NCBI GenBank assembly: GCA_016717855.1
Contig: JADKEV010000014.1
Span: 62,001 to 126,000 of the forward strand
Origin: Betaproteobacteria bacterium
GTDB lineage: Bacteria; Pseudomonadota; Gammaproteobacteria; Burkholderiales; Casimicrobiaceae
Reading direction: 5' to 3'
Length of the DNA: 64,000 nucleotides
Every line of letters starts with the position of its first letter. The first letter of the stretch is position 1. Positions 51,691 to 61,706 of this stretch are shown in pieces. The position numbers were made by a program, and so were the translations under genes. Below the pieces are notes generated by a model, which saw only the letters and a list, made by a program, of their open reading frames with translations, ran no database searches and was not told where the DNA came from.

Positions 51691-52704
51691 TCAATCTCGA
51701 TCCCGGCCCGGTGCATCCGGCAACAGCGCGGCAAGCCCCAGCCCCTCCACCGCCATCCTGCTCTTCACAAGCACCCGCGACACGTGCCCATACTCGACGG
51801 CGTTGCGCGGGCCGTCGCCGGTGGCGCGGGAGAACAGGCCGACCACCTTGCCCGACGCATCGAACACCGGCGAGCCGCTGTTGCCCATCGAGCCGTCCAG
51901 GTCGGACTCGAAGTAGTTGTCGTCCGTGGCCACGGTGACGGCGCCGCTGGAGACGCGCAGCGAGCCGTCAGCATCGGCATAGCCGTGCCGGCGCAGCGCT
52001 TCGGCGCCGCGCGCGCTGCGCAGCGGAAAGCCCGCCATCCAGACCGGCTCGCCTTGCGCGACGGCGCGTGTCGACAGCGGCAGCCAGCTTGACGGCGCCG
52101 GCTCGACGCGCAGCAGCGCGGTGTCTTCCCGGGGATGCAGCAAGCCGGTTTCGTCCGGCGACAGCGCGCGCGCACTCGGAGGATTGCTGACCAGCCAGAC
52201 GGCCGCGGCATCCTGCCACTGCCAGGTGCCATCGGGCTGCCTTTGCGCGACCTGGGCCTTGAGGCTGCGGCACAGGACCTCCTGGTTGAGGACGCCCAGT
52301 TCGCGCTCGTAGTTCGCGACTTCCGAGATGACGAGGTGATAGTTGGTCAGCACGAGTCCGTTCGCGTCGATGGCGAACCCCGTGCCGCCGCCCTGCAGGG
52401 CGACCGTCTGCGGGAAGCTCGCGCCGGCCCGGACCAGTTCGCAGAACTCGTGGCGGACCATGCCCGCCGCGAATCCGGGATCGGCGCAGCGCGCCATGTC
52501 CTCCTGCGTGAAGTAGCGGAACCAGTGCTCCGAGCCGTCGGGCATCGACTCGTTGCGGCCCTGCGCGCGCGCCACCTCGGCCGACTCGACGATGTCGAGT
52601 TGCAGGATCGTGCGCGGGAGGATGCGCACCAGCGCCGCGCACAAATCGTCGGCGGCGAGCCCGGGGACCTGGAGCTGCTGCGGCGTGAAGAATCCTTCGG
52701 ACAT
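51691..52704 (-). CDS. Trypsin-like serine protease domain protein
   Basis: The 337-residue protein starts at ATG 52704 with GGAGAG 3 nt upstream. Catalytic residues of the chymotrypsin fold are visible: H in LVLTNYHLV (near 125), D in REDTALLRV (near 195) and S in GSMGNSGSPVFDASGKVVGL (near 272). No signal peptide is obvious, so it may act inside the cell or be exported another way. It starts 14 bp after dadA and is probably co-transcribed with it. The substrate is unknown. Confidence 0.75.
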   Translation of the reverse strand: MSEGFFTPQQLQVPGLAADDLCAALVRILPRTILQLDIVESAEVARAQGRNESMPDGSEHWFRYFTQEDMARCADPGFAAGMVRHEFCELVRAGASFPQTVALQGGGTGFAIDANGLVLTNYHLVISEVANYERELGVLNQEVLCRSLKAQVAQRQPDGTWQWQDAAAVWLVSNPPSARALSPDETGLLHPREDTALLRVEPAPSSWLPLSTRAVAQGEPVWMAGFPLRSARGAEALRRHGYADADGSLRVSSGAVTVATDDNYFESDLDGSMGNSGSPVFDASGKVVGLFSRATGDGPRNAVEYGHVSRVLVKSRMAVEGLGLAALLPDAPGRDRD

Positions 52705-52718
52705 GCGCTCTCCTTCGC

Positions 52719-53978
52719 CTATTGCCTGCCGTACCGGGTCAGCGCCAACCCGCTCGTGTCGATCGCGGGCTTCCTTCCCCCGATCCAGTCGGCGAGCAGG
52801 GCGCCGGTGCCGGTGGCCATCGTCCAGCCCAGCGTGCCGTGGCCGGTGGACAGCCACAGGTTGCCGAATTGCGTCGGGCCGACGACGGGCGTGCCGTCGG
52901 GCGTCATCGGGCGCAGGCCGGTCCAGAACGTCGCCTGGGACACGTCGCCGCCGCGCGGGAACAGGTCGGTGACGACGTGGTTGAGCGTGGCGCGCCGGGG
53001 CTCGCGCAGCTTCAGGCTGTAGCCGGCCAGTTCCGCCGTGCCGCCGACGCGTATCCGGTCGCCCAGCCGCGTCACCGCGACCTTGTGCGTCTCATCCATG
53101 ATGGTCGACTCGGGCGCGTACTGGGGGTCGGTGATCGGCACGGTGATCGAGTAACCCTTGACCGGATACACCGGGATGTCGATGCCGACGGGCCGCAGCA
53201 GCAGCGGCGAATAGCTGCCCAGCGCGACGAGGTAGAGGTCGGCCTCGACCACGCCGGCGTCGGTCTGCACGCCGGCGATCCGGTCGCCCTCGCGGCGCAG
53301 CGCCTGGATGTTCACGCCCCAGCGGAACGCGACGCCGAGCGCCTCCGCCATCTCTGCCAGCTTCTGCGTGAACACGAAGCAGTCGCCGGTTTCGTCGCCG
53401 GGCAGGCGCAGCGCGCCGACGAACTTCTCCTTGACCAGCGCCAGCGCCGGTTCGCATTTGACGAAGCCGTCGCCCTCGAACAGTTCGTAGGGCACGTTGT
53501 ACTGCTTCAGGATCTCGATGTCCTTCGCCGTGCCGTCGAGCTGCTTCTGTTTCCGGAAGAGCTGCAGCGTGCCCTGGCTGCGGTCGTCGTACGCGATGCC
53601 CGTCTCGGCGCGCAGCGCGCGCAGGCAGTCGCGGCTGTACTCGGCCAGCGGCACCATCCGCGACTTGTTGATCCGGTAGCGCTCCTCGGTGCAGTTGCGC
53701 AGCATGGACAAGCCCCAGCGCCACATGTGCCAGTCGAGCAGCGGCCAGATCACCAGCGGGCTGTGCTGCATCAGCATCCACTTGATCGCCTTCACCGGCA
53801 CGCCGGGCCCGGCCCAGGGCGCGGAGTAGCCCGGCGAGACTTCGCCGGCATTGGCGTAGCTGGCTTCCAGCGCCGGCCCCGGCTGGCGGTCGATCACGGT
53901 GACCTGATGGCCGGACTTTGCGAGGTAGTACGCGGCCGTCGTGCCGATTACGCCGCTGCCGAGGATGACGATGTTCAT
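52719..53978 (-). CDS. dadA: D-amino-acid dehydrogenase
   Basis: The 419-residue FAD protein begins MNIVILGSGVIGTTAAYYLA, with the GxGxxG dinucleotide site at 7-12. It contains FAD-binding and substrate-loop blocks typical of DadA (GALRLPGDETGDCF, SYSPLLLRPVGIDIPVYPVK, FWTGLRPMTPDGTP, HGTLGWTMA). DadA oxidatively deaminates D-amino acids at the inner membrane, feeding the respiratory chain. It follows slyX by 29 bp and precedes a protease gene by 14 bp on the same strand. No alanine racemase is nearby. Confidence 0.9.
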   Translation of the reverse strand: MNIVILGSGVIGTTAAYYLAKSGHQVTVIDRQPGPALEASYANAGEVSPGYSAPWAGPGVPVKAIKWMLMQHSPLVIWPLLDWHMWRWGLSMLRNCTEERYRINKSRMVPLAEYSRDCLRALRAETGIAYDDRSQGTLQLFRKQKQLDGTAKDIEILKQYNVPYELFEGDGFVKCEPALALVKEKFVGALRLPGDETGDCFVFTQKLAEMAEALGVAFRWGVNIQALRREGDRIAGVQTDAGVVEADLYLVALGSYSPLLLRPVGIDIPVYPVKGYSITVPITDPQYAPESTIMDETHKVAVTRLGDRIRVGGTAELAGYSLKLREPRRATLNHVVTDLFPRGGDVSQATFWTGLRPMTPDGTPVVGPTQFGNLWLSTGHGTLGWTMATGTGALLADWIGGRKPAIDTSGLALTRYGRQ

Positions 53979-54007
53979 GGTTTCGGGTGCTTCCAGTAGT
54001 GCTGTGT

Positions 54008-54226
54008 TCAGTAGTGCGGCGGCACCTCGTCGGCGGGCCGCACGGGCTCGGCCGGGGCCGCGCTTTCCATCGTCTCGCGCAGCGCGCGCAATTCCTGCTG
54101 CAGGCGCTCGATCTGCTGCTGCTGCCGATAGACGGTCCGGTTCATTTCCTCGAGCAGGTCTTCCGAGAAAGTGAGCTTGGCTTCGATCTCGGCGAGGCGG
54201 GACTCGATGGTTTCCGGGGCGGCCAT
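54008..54226 (-). CDS. slyX: SlyX family protein
   Basis: The 72-residue protein reads IESRLAEIEAKLTFSEDLLE and MNRTVYRQQQQIERLQQELR, an uninterrupted coiled coil as in SlyX, with a short Pro-rich C-terminus. The family is common in Proteobacteria; its role is unknown (named from a lysis phenotype locus). It starts 1 bp after the stop of the S4-domain gene, so the two are in one operon. Confidence 0.88.
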   Translation of the reverse strand: MAAPETIESRLAEIEAKLTFSEDLLEEMNRTVYRQQQQIERLQQELRALRETMESAAPAEPVRPADEVPPHY

Positions 54227-54227
54227 G

Positions 54228-54446
54228 TCAAGGCGCCGCCACGGCGATGGTGACGCCGCGGCATTCCACTCGTTGCCCCGCGCGGATCTTGGCCGTCTTG
54301 CGGCTCTCCGGTTTGCCGTCGACCCGGACTTCGCCCGCGGCGACGATGTGCTTGCCCTGGCCGCCGCTGCTGGCGATCCCGGCCAGCTTGAGCAGCTGGC
54401 AGAGCTCGACGTACTCGCCGGTCAACGTGATCTCGATGGTCTGCAC
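54228..54446 (-). CDS. S4-domain RNA-binding protein (YbcJ-like)
   Basis: The 72-residue protein starts at GTG 54446 and reads VQTIEITLTGEYVELCQLLK, then GQGKHIVAAGEVRVDGKPES and RKTAKIRAGQRVEC. This is a single small S4 RNA-binding fold as in YbcJ/RqcP-like proteins. The GTG is inferred since no ATG fits the family's length. It lies directly upstream of slyX. Probable role in RNA or ribosome binding. Confidence 0.82.
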   Translation of the reverse strand: MQTIEITLTGEYVELCQLLKLAGIASSGGQGKHIVAAGEVRVDGKPESRKTAKIRAGQRVECRGVTIAVAAP

Positions 54447-54543
54447 TGGGTGGTCGTGGGACAAAGGACAATCGTACCCGAATGGGAAGGGCTCAAGGCG
54501 GCATGTTGTGTTGAACTGCGCCGCTCCCACAGCACGAACTTCC

Positions 54544-55842
54544 TTACCCGCCTTGCCGATCCTTCCATCGGTAGTAGTGGACCGACGGCGCCAGGAACCA
54601 CGGGTTGCCGGTGTACAGCGGCCGGGTCTGGAACCGCAGGTCGTCGAGCGCCGTGCGCCCCGCATCGAGGCCCAGCACCTGCTGGCCCAGGCGCATGCCC
54701 AGGTAGCCCGCCATCCCGACGCCGGAGCCGCAGTAGCCCATTGCGTAGTGCAGCCCGTCATTCCTGCCGATGTGCGCCAGTTCGTCAAACGTGTAGGCGA
54801 CGAAGCCGCACCATGAGTAGCTGATTCGCGTCGCCGCGAGTTCGGGGAAGATCTTCACCATCTCGGCGTGCAGCCGCGGGCCGCTGATTTCCGGATCGGT
54901 CTCGTTGTTGGAAACGCGGCCGCCGAACAGGATGCGGCGCTGGTCCGGCGAGGCGCGGTAGTAGAAGACCACCTTGCGCGTGTCGCTCAGGATACGGTTG
55001 TTCGGGATCAGCCGCCGCACCTGCTCTTCCGGCAGCGGTTCGGTCGCGATCATGTAGCTGCCGATGGGAATGACCCGCCGTCGCAGCCAGGGCGTGAGCT
55101 TGCCCGTGTAGCCGTTGGTGGCGATGACGACTTCGCGCGCCCGGGTCGTGCCCTGGGGCGTGACCACGCTGAACCCGCCGCGGTTCCGGTCGAGCGCGGT
55201 GACCGGGCAGCGCGAAACCACGGTGGCGCCGGCGGCGAGCACGCGCGCGAGCAGGCCTTGGTGGTAGCGGGCGGGGTCGAGCGACGCGTGCCCCAGGTAG
55301 ATGACGCCACCGTGGTAGGCGTCGGTGCCCAGCTCGGTGCGCTGCTGATCGCGCGGCACGACCAGCGTCTCTACTTCCAGCCCCCGGGGCTGGCGCGTGA
55401 CGCGACGCGCCAGCGTCGCGAACTGCTTCGGATTGTGCGCGGCATGGAAACGCCCGACGACGCCGAAGTCGCAGTCGATCTTCTCGGCGGTGATGAATTC
55501 GTTGGTCCAGGCGAGCGAGCGGTGGCCTTCCTTCAGGATGTCGAACGCGCGCTGCGGTCCGTGGCGGTCGGCGAGTTCTTCATAAGTGGGCTTGATGCTG
55601 GTCGAGATCTGGCCGCCGTTGCGCGTGCTGCAGCCCCAGCCCGCGTCCTCGGCATCGACGACCAGCGTGCTGCGGCCATCGCGCGCGATCTGCAGCGCTG
55701 CGTGCAATCCGGTATAGCCCGAGCCGATGATCGCGACGTCCACCGCGTCCGGCACGCGCGCCGCTGCTATTGGCGGGCGCGGCGTGGCTTCCCACCAGTA
55801 GGGGGTGAGCTTGCGGTCAGGGGTGAATAGGTTCGCGTTCAA
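54544..55842 (-). CDS. FAD-dependent oxidase, PuuB-like (gamma-glutamylputrescine oxidase family)
   Basis: The 432-residue protein has the DAO fold: VDVAIIGSGYTGLHAALQIA (34-53) with the GxGxxG site, the WGCSTRNGGQIST block, EVVIATNGYTGKLTPWLRRR and the C-terminal YCGSGVGMAGYLG dinucleotide-flavin segment. Such enzymes oxidise secondary amines (putrescine derivatives, sarcosine-like). The upstream neighbour on the same strand is a GMC oxidoreductase, 46 bp away, suggesting a small amine or alcohol catabolic operon. Substrate inferred only at the level of the family. Confidence 0.85.
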   Translation of the reverse strand: MNANLFTPDRKLTPYWWEATPRPPIAAARVPDAVDVAIIGSGYTGLHAALQIARDGRSTLVVDAEDAGWGCSTRNGGQISTSIKPTYEELADRHGPQRAFDILKEGHRSLAWTNEFITAEKIDCDFGVVGRFHAAHNPKQFATLARRVTRQPRGLEVETLVVPRDQQRTELGTDAYHGGVIYLGHASLDPARYHQGLLARVLAAGATVVSRCPVTALDRNRGGFSVVTPQGTTRAREVVIATNGYTGKLTPWLRRRVIPIGSYMIATEPLPEEQVRRLIPNNRILSDTRKVVFYYRASPDQRRILFGGRVSNNETDPEISGPRLHAEMVKIFPELAATRISYSWCGFVAYTFDELAHIGRNDGLHYAMGYCGSGVGMAGYLGMRLGQQVLGLDAGRTALDDLRFQTRPLYTGNPWFLAPSVHYYRWKDRQGG

Positions 55843-55888
55843 GGTCCAGTCTCCATTACGTTGTCAGTATCGCTGCATGCCTGCTCAT

Positions 55889-57556
55889 TCAGCCCGCGTC
55901 CGCCAGCACGAGGTCCGCGCCCTTTTCGCCGACCATGATGGCCGGCGCATTGGTGTTGCCCGAGGTCACCGCCGGAAACACCGAGGCGTCGATCACCCGC
56001 AGGCCGCCGATGCCGTGGACCCGCAGCGTGTGATCGACGACCGACTGTAGCGGGTCCGGCCCCATTCTGCACGTACTTACCGGATGGAACACGGTGGACG
56101 CGCGCCGCCGGATGTCGTCGATCAACTCTTCACGCGACTGCGCGGCGCGTCCCGGTTTCATTTCCTCTTCGATCACCGCGGCGAAGGCCGGGGTCGCGGC
56201 GAGCCGGCGCAGCAGCAGCGCGCCTTCGAGCAGTTCCTCGATGTCGTGCGGGGTCGCCAGTGAATTGGGGACGATGAGGGGTGCCTCGAACGGATCCGCG
56301 GAGCGCACCTGCACGAAGCCGCGGCTGGTCGGCCGGCAGGGCTGCGCGCTCAGCAGGAAGCCGGGAAACGGATCCGGGCTCATCAGCGGCCGCTTGCCCA
56401 CCGGCGCGCGGGTATAGCTGACCGGCGAAAAGTAGAGCTGCATGTTGGGCCGGTCGAGTCCGGGCCGCGAGCGGACGAAGCCTCCGCCCTGGTTCACGCT
56501 CAGCGCCAGCGGGCCGCGCCGCGTTGCGAGGTAGCGCAATCCCGCCCACAGCTTGCCGTGCCAGGGCCGCAGCACCTCGTTGAGCGTCGGGACGCGCGAG
56601 CGGTAGAGGTGATCGATGCACAGATGGTCCTGCATGTGTTGGCCGACCGCGGGGTGGTCGTGCACGACCGGTATCCCGTGCGCCTGCAAATGTGCCGCGG
56701 GGCCGACGCCGGAATGCTGGAGCAGGATCGGCGAGTTGATCGCGCCGGCGCACAGGATGACCTCGCGCGCCGCGCGCGCGGTCCGGATCGCGCCGTCCTG
56801 CACGTACGTGACGCCGGCGGCGCGCGTGCCATCGAACTCGATCCGCGTGACCTGCGCGCCAATCTCTATCGCGAGGTTGGGCCGTCCCCGCGCCGGATCC
56901 AGATACGCGGTCGCGGCCGACGCGCGCCGGCCGTTTCGGGTCGTGATTTCGTAGAGGCCCACGCCTTCCTGCGTCGCGCCGTTGAAGTCGTCGTTGTGCG
57001 GCAGGCCGAGTTCGGCGCCCGCGCGCAGCCAGGTTTCGCACAACGGGTGGAGGTCCCGCGACACGTCGGTAATGGCCAGCGGCCCGCCGCGGCCGCGCCA
57101 TTCGTTCGGCCCGCGCGCGCTGTCTTCCATTTTCCGGAAGTAGGGGCAAACGTCGTCCCAGCCCCAGCCGGGATTGCCCAGTGCCTTCCAGCCGTCGAAG
57201 TCTTCGCGCTGGCCGCGGACGAACACCATCGCATTGATGGTGCTCGAGCCGCCCAGCACCTTGCCGCGCGGCCAGTAGCCCTGGCGTCCGGCCAGGCTCG
57301 CCTCGGGTTCGGTCCGGTACATCCAGTTGACCTGCGGGTTATAGAACGACATCCCGTAACCGATCGGCATCCGCAGAAAGAAGCGGCGGTCGGTGCCGCC
57401 GGCCTCGAGCAGGAGCACCTTGTGGCGGCCGTCTTCCGTCAACCGGTTGGCGAGCACGCAGCCCGCCGAGCCGGCGCCGACGACTATGTAATCGAAGTCG
57501 GTCAATGCCGCGGTCCGCCGGCGGCGAACATCCCGGCGCCCGCCGGCGCCATGCAT
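55889..57556 (-). CDS. GMC-family FAD oxidoreductase (choline-dehydrogenase-like)
   Basis: The protein has FDYIVVGAGSAGCVLANRL (GxGxxG FAD site), the SSTINAMVFVRGQREDFDGW block, the second GMC signature GAINSPILLQHSGVGP and the C-terminal HPVSTCRMGPD plus NTNAPAIMVGEKGADL segments with catalytic His and Asn. This is a choline/alcohol dehydrogenase-like GMC enzyme. The true start is uncertain: ATG 57556 (MHGAGG) or TTG 57505 just before TDFDY. It is divergent from the AraC-type regulator, which may control it and the PuuB-like gene. Confidence 0.87.
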   Translation of the reverse strand: MHGAGGRRDVRRRRTAALTDFDYIVVGAGSAGCVLANRLTEDGRHKVLLLEAGGTDRRFFLRMPIGYGMSFYNPQVNWMYRTEPEASLAGRQGYWPRGKVLGGSSTINAMVFVRGQREDFDGWKALGNPGWGWDDVCPYFRKMEDSARGPNEWRGRGGPLAITDVSRDLHPLCETWLRAGAELGLPHNDDFNGATQEGVGLYEITTRNGRRASAATAYLDPARGRPNLAIEIGAQVTRIEFDGTRAAGVTYVQDGAIRTARAAREVILCAGAINSPILLQHSGVGPAAHLQAHGIPVVHDHPAVGQHMQDHLCIDHLYRSRVPTLNEVLRPWHGKLWAGLRYLATRRGPLALSVNQGGGFVRSRPGLDRPNMQLYFSPVSYTRAPVGKRPLMSPDPFPGFLLSAQPCRPTSRGFVQVRSADPFEAPLIVPNSLATPHDIEELLEGALLLRRLAATPAFAAVIEEEMKPGRAAQSREELIDDIRRRASTVFHPVSTCRMGPDPLQSVVDHTLRVHGIGGLRVIDASVFPAVTSGNTNAPAIMVGEKGADLVLADAG

Positions 57557-57900
57557 TGCGAAGTTCTGCTCACGCCCCCAGAGTGCCACAGGAAGTGGAC
57601 CGCCGGGAAGGGCCACTTTGGAGAAAGTGGGAGTCAATGGGAAAAGGGGTCAGGCTCAATTTCCTTTCGTGCCTCGCGCGCAATTCGTGCAACCCATTTC
57701 CCACTGCGCGGAATCATTGGCGGCCACCAAGCGGCGAAAGGTCGCCTGCATGGCGCAGTGCCGTTCCTGAATAGCGACGCAGGAAACGTGCAGGTAGAAC
57801 GAGCCGCGCACGCCTGGCGCCCAACGAGCGAAGTGAATTGGAGGGAAGGTCTACATGCCTGGAAGCGGAGCAGATCGGCTCGCGGAGCAAGCAAAGTGTC
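57557..57900. promoter_or_regulatory. Divergent intergenic region between GMC and AraC genes
   Basis: About 340 bp without a supported gene. It starts with AAAAGGGGTCAGGCTCAATTT (57639-57659 region), a short dispersed motif also present near 12112 and 15045. Both promoters should lie here, but no clear operator is seen. Confidence 0.45.
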
Positions 57901-58904
57901 GTGGCGATCAGGCCGGCAGCGGACTTCGCCCCGCTCCGTGTCGCCTTCGTGCTTTGCCCGAACTTCACGCTGATGGCCTTCGCGGGGTTCGTCGACATAT
58001 TGCGGCTCTGTGGCGATGACGGCGATCGCAGCAGACAGATCCGCTGTCAATGGACCGTCCTGGGCCCGACTATCGAGCCGGTGCGGGCCAGCTGCGGTGT
58101 CCTCATTGCGCCCTGGGAGACCTTCCGGGACCCGAAAGGCTTCGACTACATCGTTGTGGTCGGCGGGCAGCTCGACGATACGCAGGGAGTCGATCCGCGG
58201 CTGGCCGCCTATTTGCGTCGCGCGGCGAGCCTGGGCGTCACGCTGGTGGGCGTATGCACCGGGAGTTTCGTCCTCGCCGGGCCAAGCTCATGTCGGGGCG
58301 CCGCTGTTGCGTGCACTGGTACCACTACCAGGATTTCCTCCGGGAGTTCGAGGATGTGCAGCCGGTCGTCGACGAAATCTTTGTCGACGAGGGCGACCGC
58401 ATCACCTGCGCCGGCGGCGCCGCGGTGATCGACCTCGCCGCCTACCTCGTCAACCGGCACAACGGCAGCGACCTCGCGATGAAGGGCATCCGGCAGGTCA
58501 TGCTGGAATGGGCGCGCCCGCCGAAGCACCTCCAGATGCCGTTGCTCAACGAGTTCTTCGAGGTCACCGACCCGCGCATCCGGCAGGCGGTCCAATACAT
58601 GGAGGACAACCTCGGAAGCCCGATCAAGGTGGCGGAAATTGCGGCGCAGGCCAACCTCAGCGTCCGGCAATTCGACCGCAAGTTCCGCGAGGCATTCGGC
58701 CTGAGCCCCGGCGCCCTCTTCCGCAAGATAAAGGTGCGGCGCGCGGAATGGCTGTTGGCGCACACGCAGCGGTCGATCACCCAGATCGCCTTCGATTGCG
58801 GCTTTGCCGACAGCTCGCATCTGTCGCGGGTGTTCAAGCAGACCTACGGCGCGCAGCCGCGCACGCTGCGGCAGCGCATGGCGGACGGCGCACCCCCTCG
58901 CTAG
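57901..58904 (+). pseudogene. AraC-family regulator with GATase1-like domain (GlxA/CdhR-like), one frameshift
   Basis: Joined across one indel near 58278 the product is about 335 residues. It has an N-terminal DJ-1/GATase1-like domain (VAFVLCPNFTLMAFAGFVDI, GFDYIVVVGGQLDDTQ, GVTLVGVCTGSFVLA) and a C-terminal AraC double HTH (LGSPIKVAEIAAQANLSVRQ, RSITQIAFDCGFADSSHLSR). The block GCC-GGG-CCA-AGC should read GCC-CGG-GCC-AAG to continue into KLMSGRRCCVHWYHYQDF, so one C is missing. GTG 57901 is the likely start. GlxA/CdhR-type regulators often control betaine, carnitine or choline catabolism. May be intact in the cell if the indel is an error. Confidence 0.75.
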
Positions 58905-58911
58905 CGACCGT

Positions 58912-60376
58912 TCAAGCCTTGCGCCAGTCCACACCCGGCGGAGGGGAGTAGACGAAGCCGCCGCGCCGCGCAAGAATCGCGTCTTTCCCGCCCAGTTCGG
59001 CGACCCGGGCCCGCTGGTCCGCCTTGGCCGCGGCATCGGCCGCCTCCCGGATCGACGATGGTGCGCAGCGTGCGCTCAGCACAGCGGCGCGGTCGTGCCC
59101 GCGACCTCGGCAATGAGGTCGTGCAGTTCCTCGGGATCGTTGGCGAGATCGAAAGTTGCGGCTGCATGCCGACGTGGTAGATCAACTTGTCAGTCCCGTC
59201 GCGCAGCATGAATGCCCTGACCTGGAGCCCAGCGCGGTACTCGGCGAACCCGAGGCGCGCTCTCTCGCGTCCCTGCATGGCGGGAAACAGCGAGACTCCC
59301 GGCAGCTGCGTTTCGTTCGCCGTGGCCGCAACGCCCAGCCCTTCGAGAAGAGTCGGATAGAGATCGACATGGGAGGCGATCTGGTCGACGACGCCGCCTG
59401 CCGGAACTTCGGGCCCGGCAACGATCAGCGGCACGCCCACCGAATGTTCATAGAGATTGAACAGGCCGAGGATGAAGTGATTGCCGTGGCTGTAGCCATG
59501 ATCGGCGGTGTAGGTCACGTGCGTGTTCCCGGTGAGCCCCGCCTCTTCCAGCGCAGCGAGCACGGCGCCGATCTCGCGGTCGAGATGCGTGATGGTCGCG
59601 AAATAACAGGCAGTGAGCGTCCGCAGCATGGTTTCGTCGATCGCATCGGGCTGTCGAGCGTGCGCCGCAAATGCTGCACGGCCGGGTGATCGGGCTGGTC
59701 CTCGAGACGGAATTGAACCGGCAGCGGCATCTTGTCGAGCGGGTAGAGATCGAACAGGTCCTGCGGCACCGTATAGGGCGCGTGCGCGCTGACATAGTGC
59801 ACGGCAAGGACCCAGGGCCGGTCCGATTCGCGGCCGGCACGGGCCCTGATCCAGTCGATGGCGTGACCGGTGATGACACGATCGTATTGCTGGTACGAGG
59901 TGGGCTCGCCCACGCCGGTGCGCCGGGTGTAGAGATCCCAGAGTCCGCCGCGCACCGGTTCTTCGCCGGAGCCACGCAGGAGCCCGATGAGTTCCCCGAC
60001 GCCTTCGGCGATGTGCATGGGCGCGATTTCCTCGGAGAATCCGTTGTCGTCCTCGCCATTGCGGAAGTGAAACTTGCCGATGCCGGCGACGGTCGAGCCC
60101 GACTCGCGCGCCCGCTTCATCCATGTGGGCGTGCGGCCATCGAGAGCCAGCGAGTTCTCCCAGTACCGGTTTTGATGGGGGTAGAGGCCGGTGGCGATGC
60201 TCGCGCGCGCCGGCACGCAGATCGGACTCGTGCAATAGCTGTTGCGGAACAGCACGCCGCGCGCGCCAGGCGCGTCGAGATGCGGAGTCTTGACCACCGG
60301 ATGGCCGTACGCGCCCACCAGGGCGCGATTGTAGCTTCTCGCCGACGATGATCAGTTGATTGGCAGGACGCGGCAT
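58912..60376 (-). pseudogene. Sulfatase (arylsulfatase superfamily), multiply frameshifted
   Basis: Pieces in several frames together give one complete sulfatase of about 490 residues: MPRPANQLIIVG, then GAYGHPVVKTPHLDAPGARG, the formylglycine site CVPARASIATGLYPHQNRYW, GIGKFHFRNGEDDNGF, TYTADHGYSHGNHFILG and LFNLYEHSVGVPLIVAGPE. One-base indels are apparent near 60338, 59650, 59154, 59080 and 59055. The enzyme would hydrolyse a sulfate ester after activation of the Cys to formylglycine; no secretion signal is seen. Its 3' end lies 7 bp from the AraC gene (convergent), and its start is 26 bp from the DctM stop, so it belongs to the TRAP operon. Confidence 0.75.
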
Positions 60377-60402
60377 GGCGAAGGCTCCATCGGGTATGAC
60401 AC

Positions 60403-61691
60403 TCAGAACAGGAGATCGGGAAGGAACAACACGATCTCCGGGAAAATCGTGACCAGCGCCAGCAGCGACATCTGGATGAGCCAGAACGGCACGCAGGCGC
60501 GCGCCACCTGGCCCAGGGACATCTCGCCGCGGGAGATTGCAACGACGATGAACATGTTCATCCCCACCGGGGGCGTCAGCAGGCCGATCTCGATCAACAA
60601 CACCAGCGCCACGCCGAACCACACCGGGTCATACCCGATGGCGACGACCAGGGGGAAGGTGAAGGGCAGCGTGATCAGCATCATCTCGATGGCTGCCAGC
60701 ACGCAGCCACACGATGTAGAGCAGGTAGATGCCGAGCAGAATCACGATCGGCGGCAGGCCGCTCGCGGAAACCGCCTTTGCCATCGCCGCCGGGATGCCG
60801 GAAAGCGCCATCGCCTGCGAGAGCACCGTGGCGCCGACGATGACCAGGCTGATCGTGCTCATGATGAGCACGGTATCCATCAGTGCGGCCCAGAGCATGC
60901 GCAGCGAGAATTGCCGGTAGGCCACCGCCAGCACCAGGGCGGCGGCGGCGCCCAGCGCCGCCGACTCTGTTGGCGTGGCGAGGCCCATGACCAGCGTTCC
61001 CAGGACGGCGAAGATCAACGCAAGGAAAGGCCAGGCGTTCATCGACATCAGGAGCGCGCGCCCCAGCGGCACGCGCCGCTCGGGTGCGGGAAACTGCTCC
61101 GGCCTGAGCTTGGCGCTGATCCCGATGTAGAGCATGAACATCGACGCCAGCAGCAGCCCGGGAACGATTCCGGCCACGAACAGCTTGCCGATCGATACTT
61201 CCTGCCACCAGCCATAGATGATGAAGGGCAGACTGGGCGGGATGAGGATGCCGGAGCGTGCCGCCGGCGGCGATCGAACCCGCGATCCACTTCGGGAGTA
61301 CTTGCGCCGCACGAGCTCGCCGTACGCGATCGATCCGACCACCGCGGACGTCGCCTGCGACGAACCGGACACGGCGCTGAACAGGGTGCAGGCGCCGATG
61401 TTGGTCTGGATCAATTGCCCCGGCAAACGGTTGAATATGGGTGCAATCGACGTGTAGATGCGCTCGGCGATGCCGGTCTTGGCCAGAATCTCGCCGAGCA
61501 GGATGAACATCGGCAACGCGGTCAGCACCCAGCTGTTGAGGATGTTCCACAGCGAATCGCCGAGTACCGAGAAATTCCCGCCGAACTGGAACTGGATGAT
61601 CAACAACCCGAAAAGAATCAGCGCGACGCCGATCATGCTGCCCGACGCCAGCGTGATCAGCCCCAGGCCCAGGGTCGAAAAGACCGAGCAT
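60403..61691 (-). pseudogene. TRAP transporter large permease (DctM), frameshifted
   Basis: The assembled protein (about 429 residues) has the multi-helix DctM core: GLLIIQFQFGGNFSVLGDSL, VLTALPMFILLGEILAKTGI, ACTLFSAVSGSSQATSAVVG, GILIPPSLPFIIYGWWQEVS and the C-terminal IGLLTPPVGMNMFIVVAISR. Indels are seen just after ATG 61691 (extra T in a TTTT run), a compensating pair near 61290/61255 and one near 60712. With DctQ and DctP it forms a sodium-driven carboxylate/sulfonate importer. Probably co-transcribed with the sulfatase. Confidence 0.78.
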
Positions 61692-61706
61692 TGCGCGGAT
61701 TCCCGG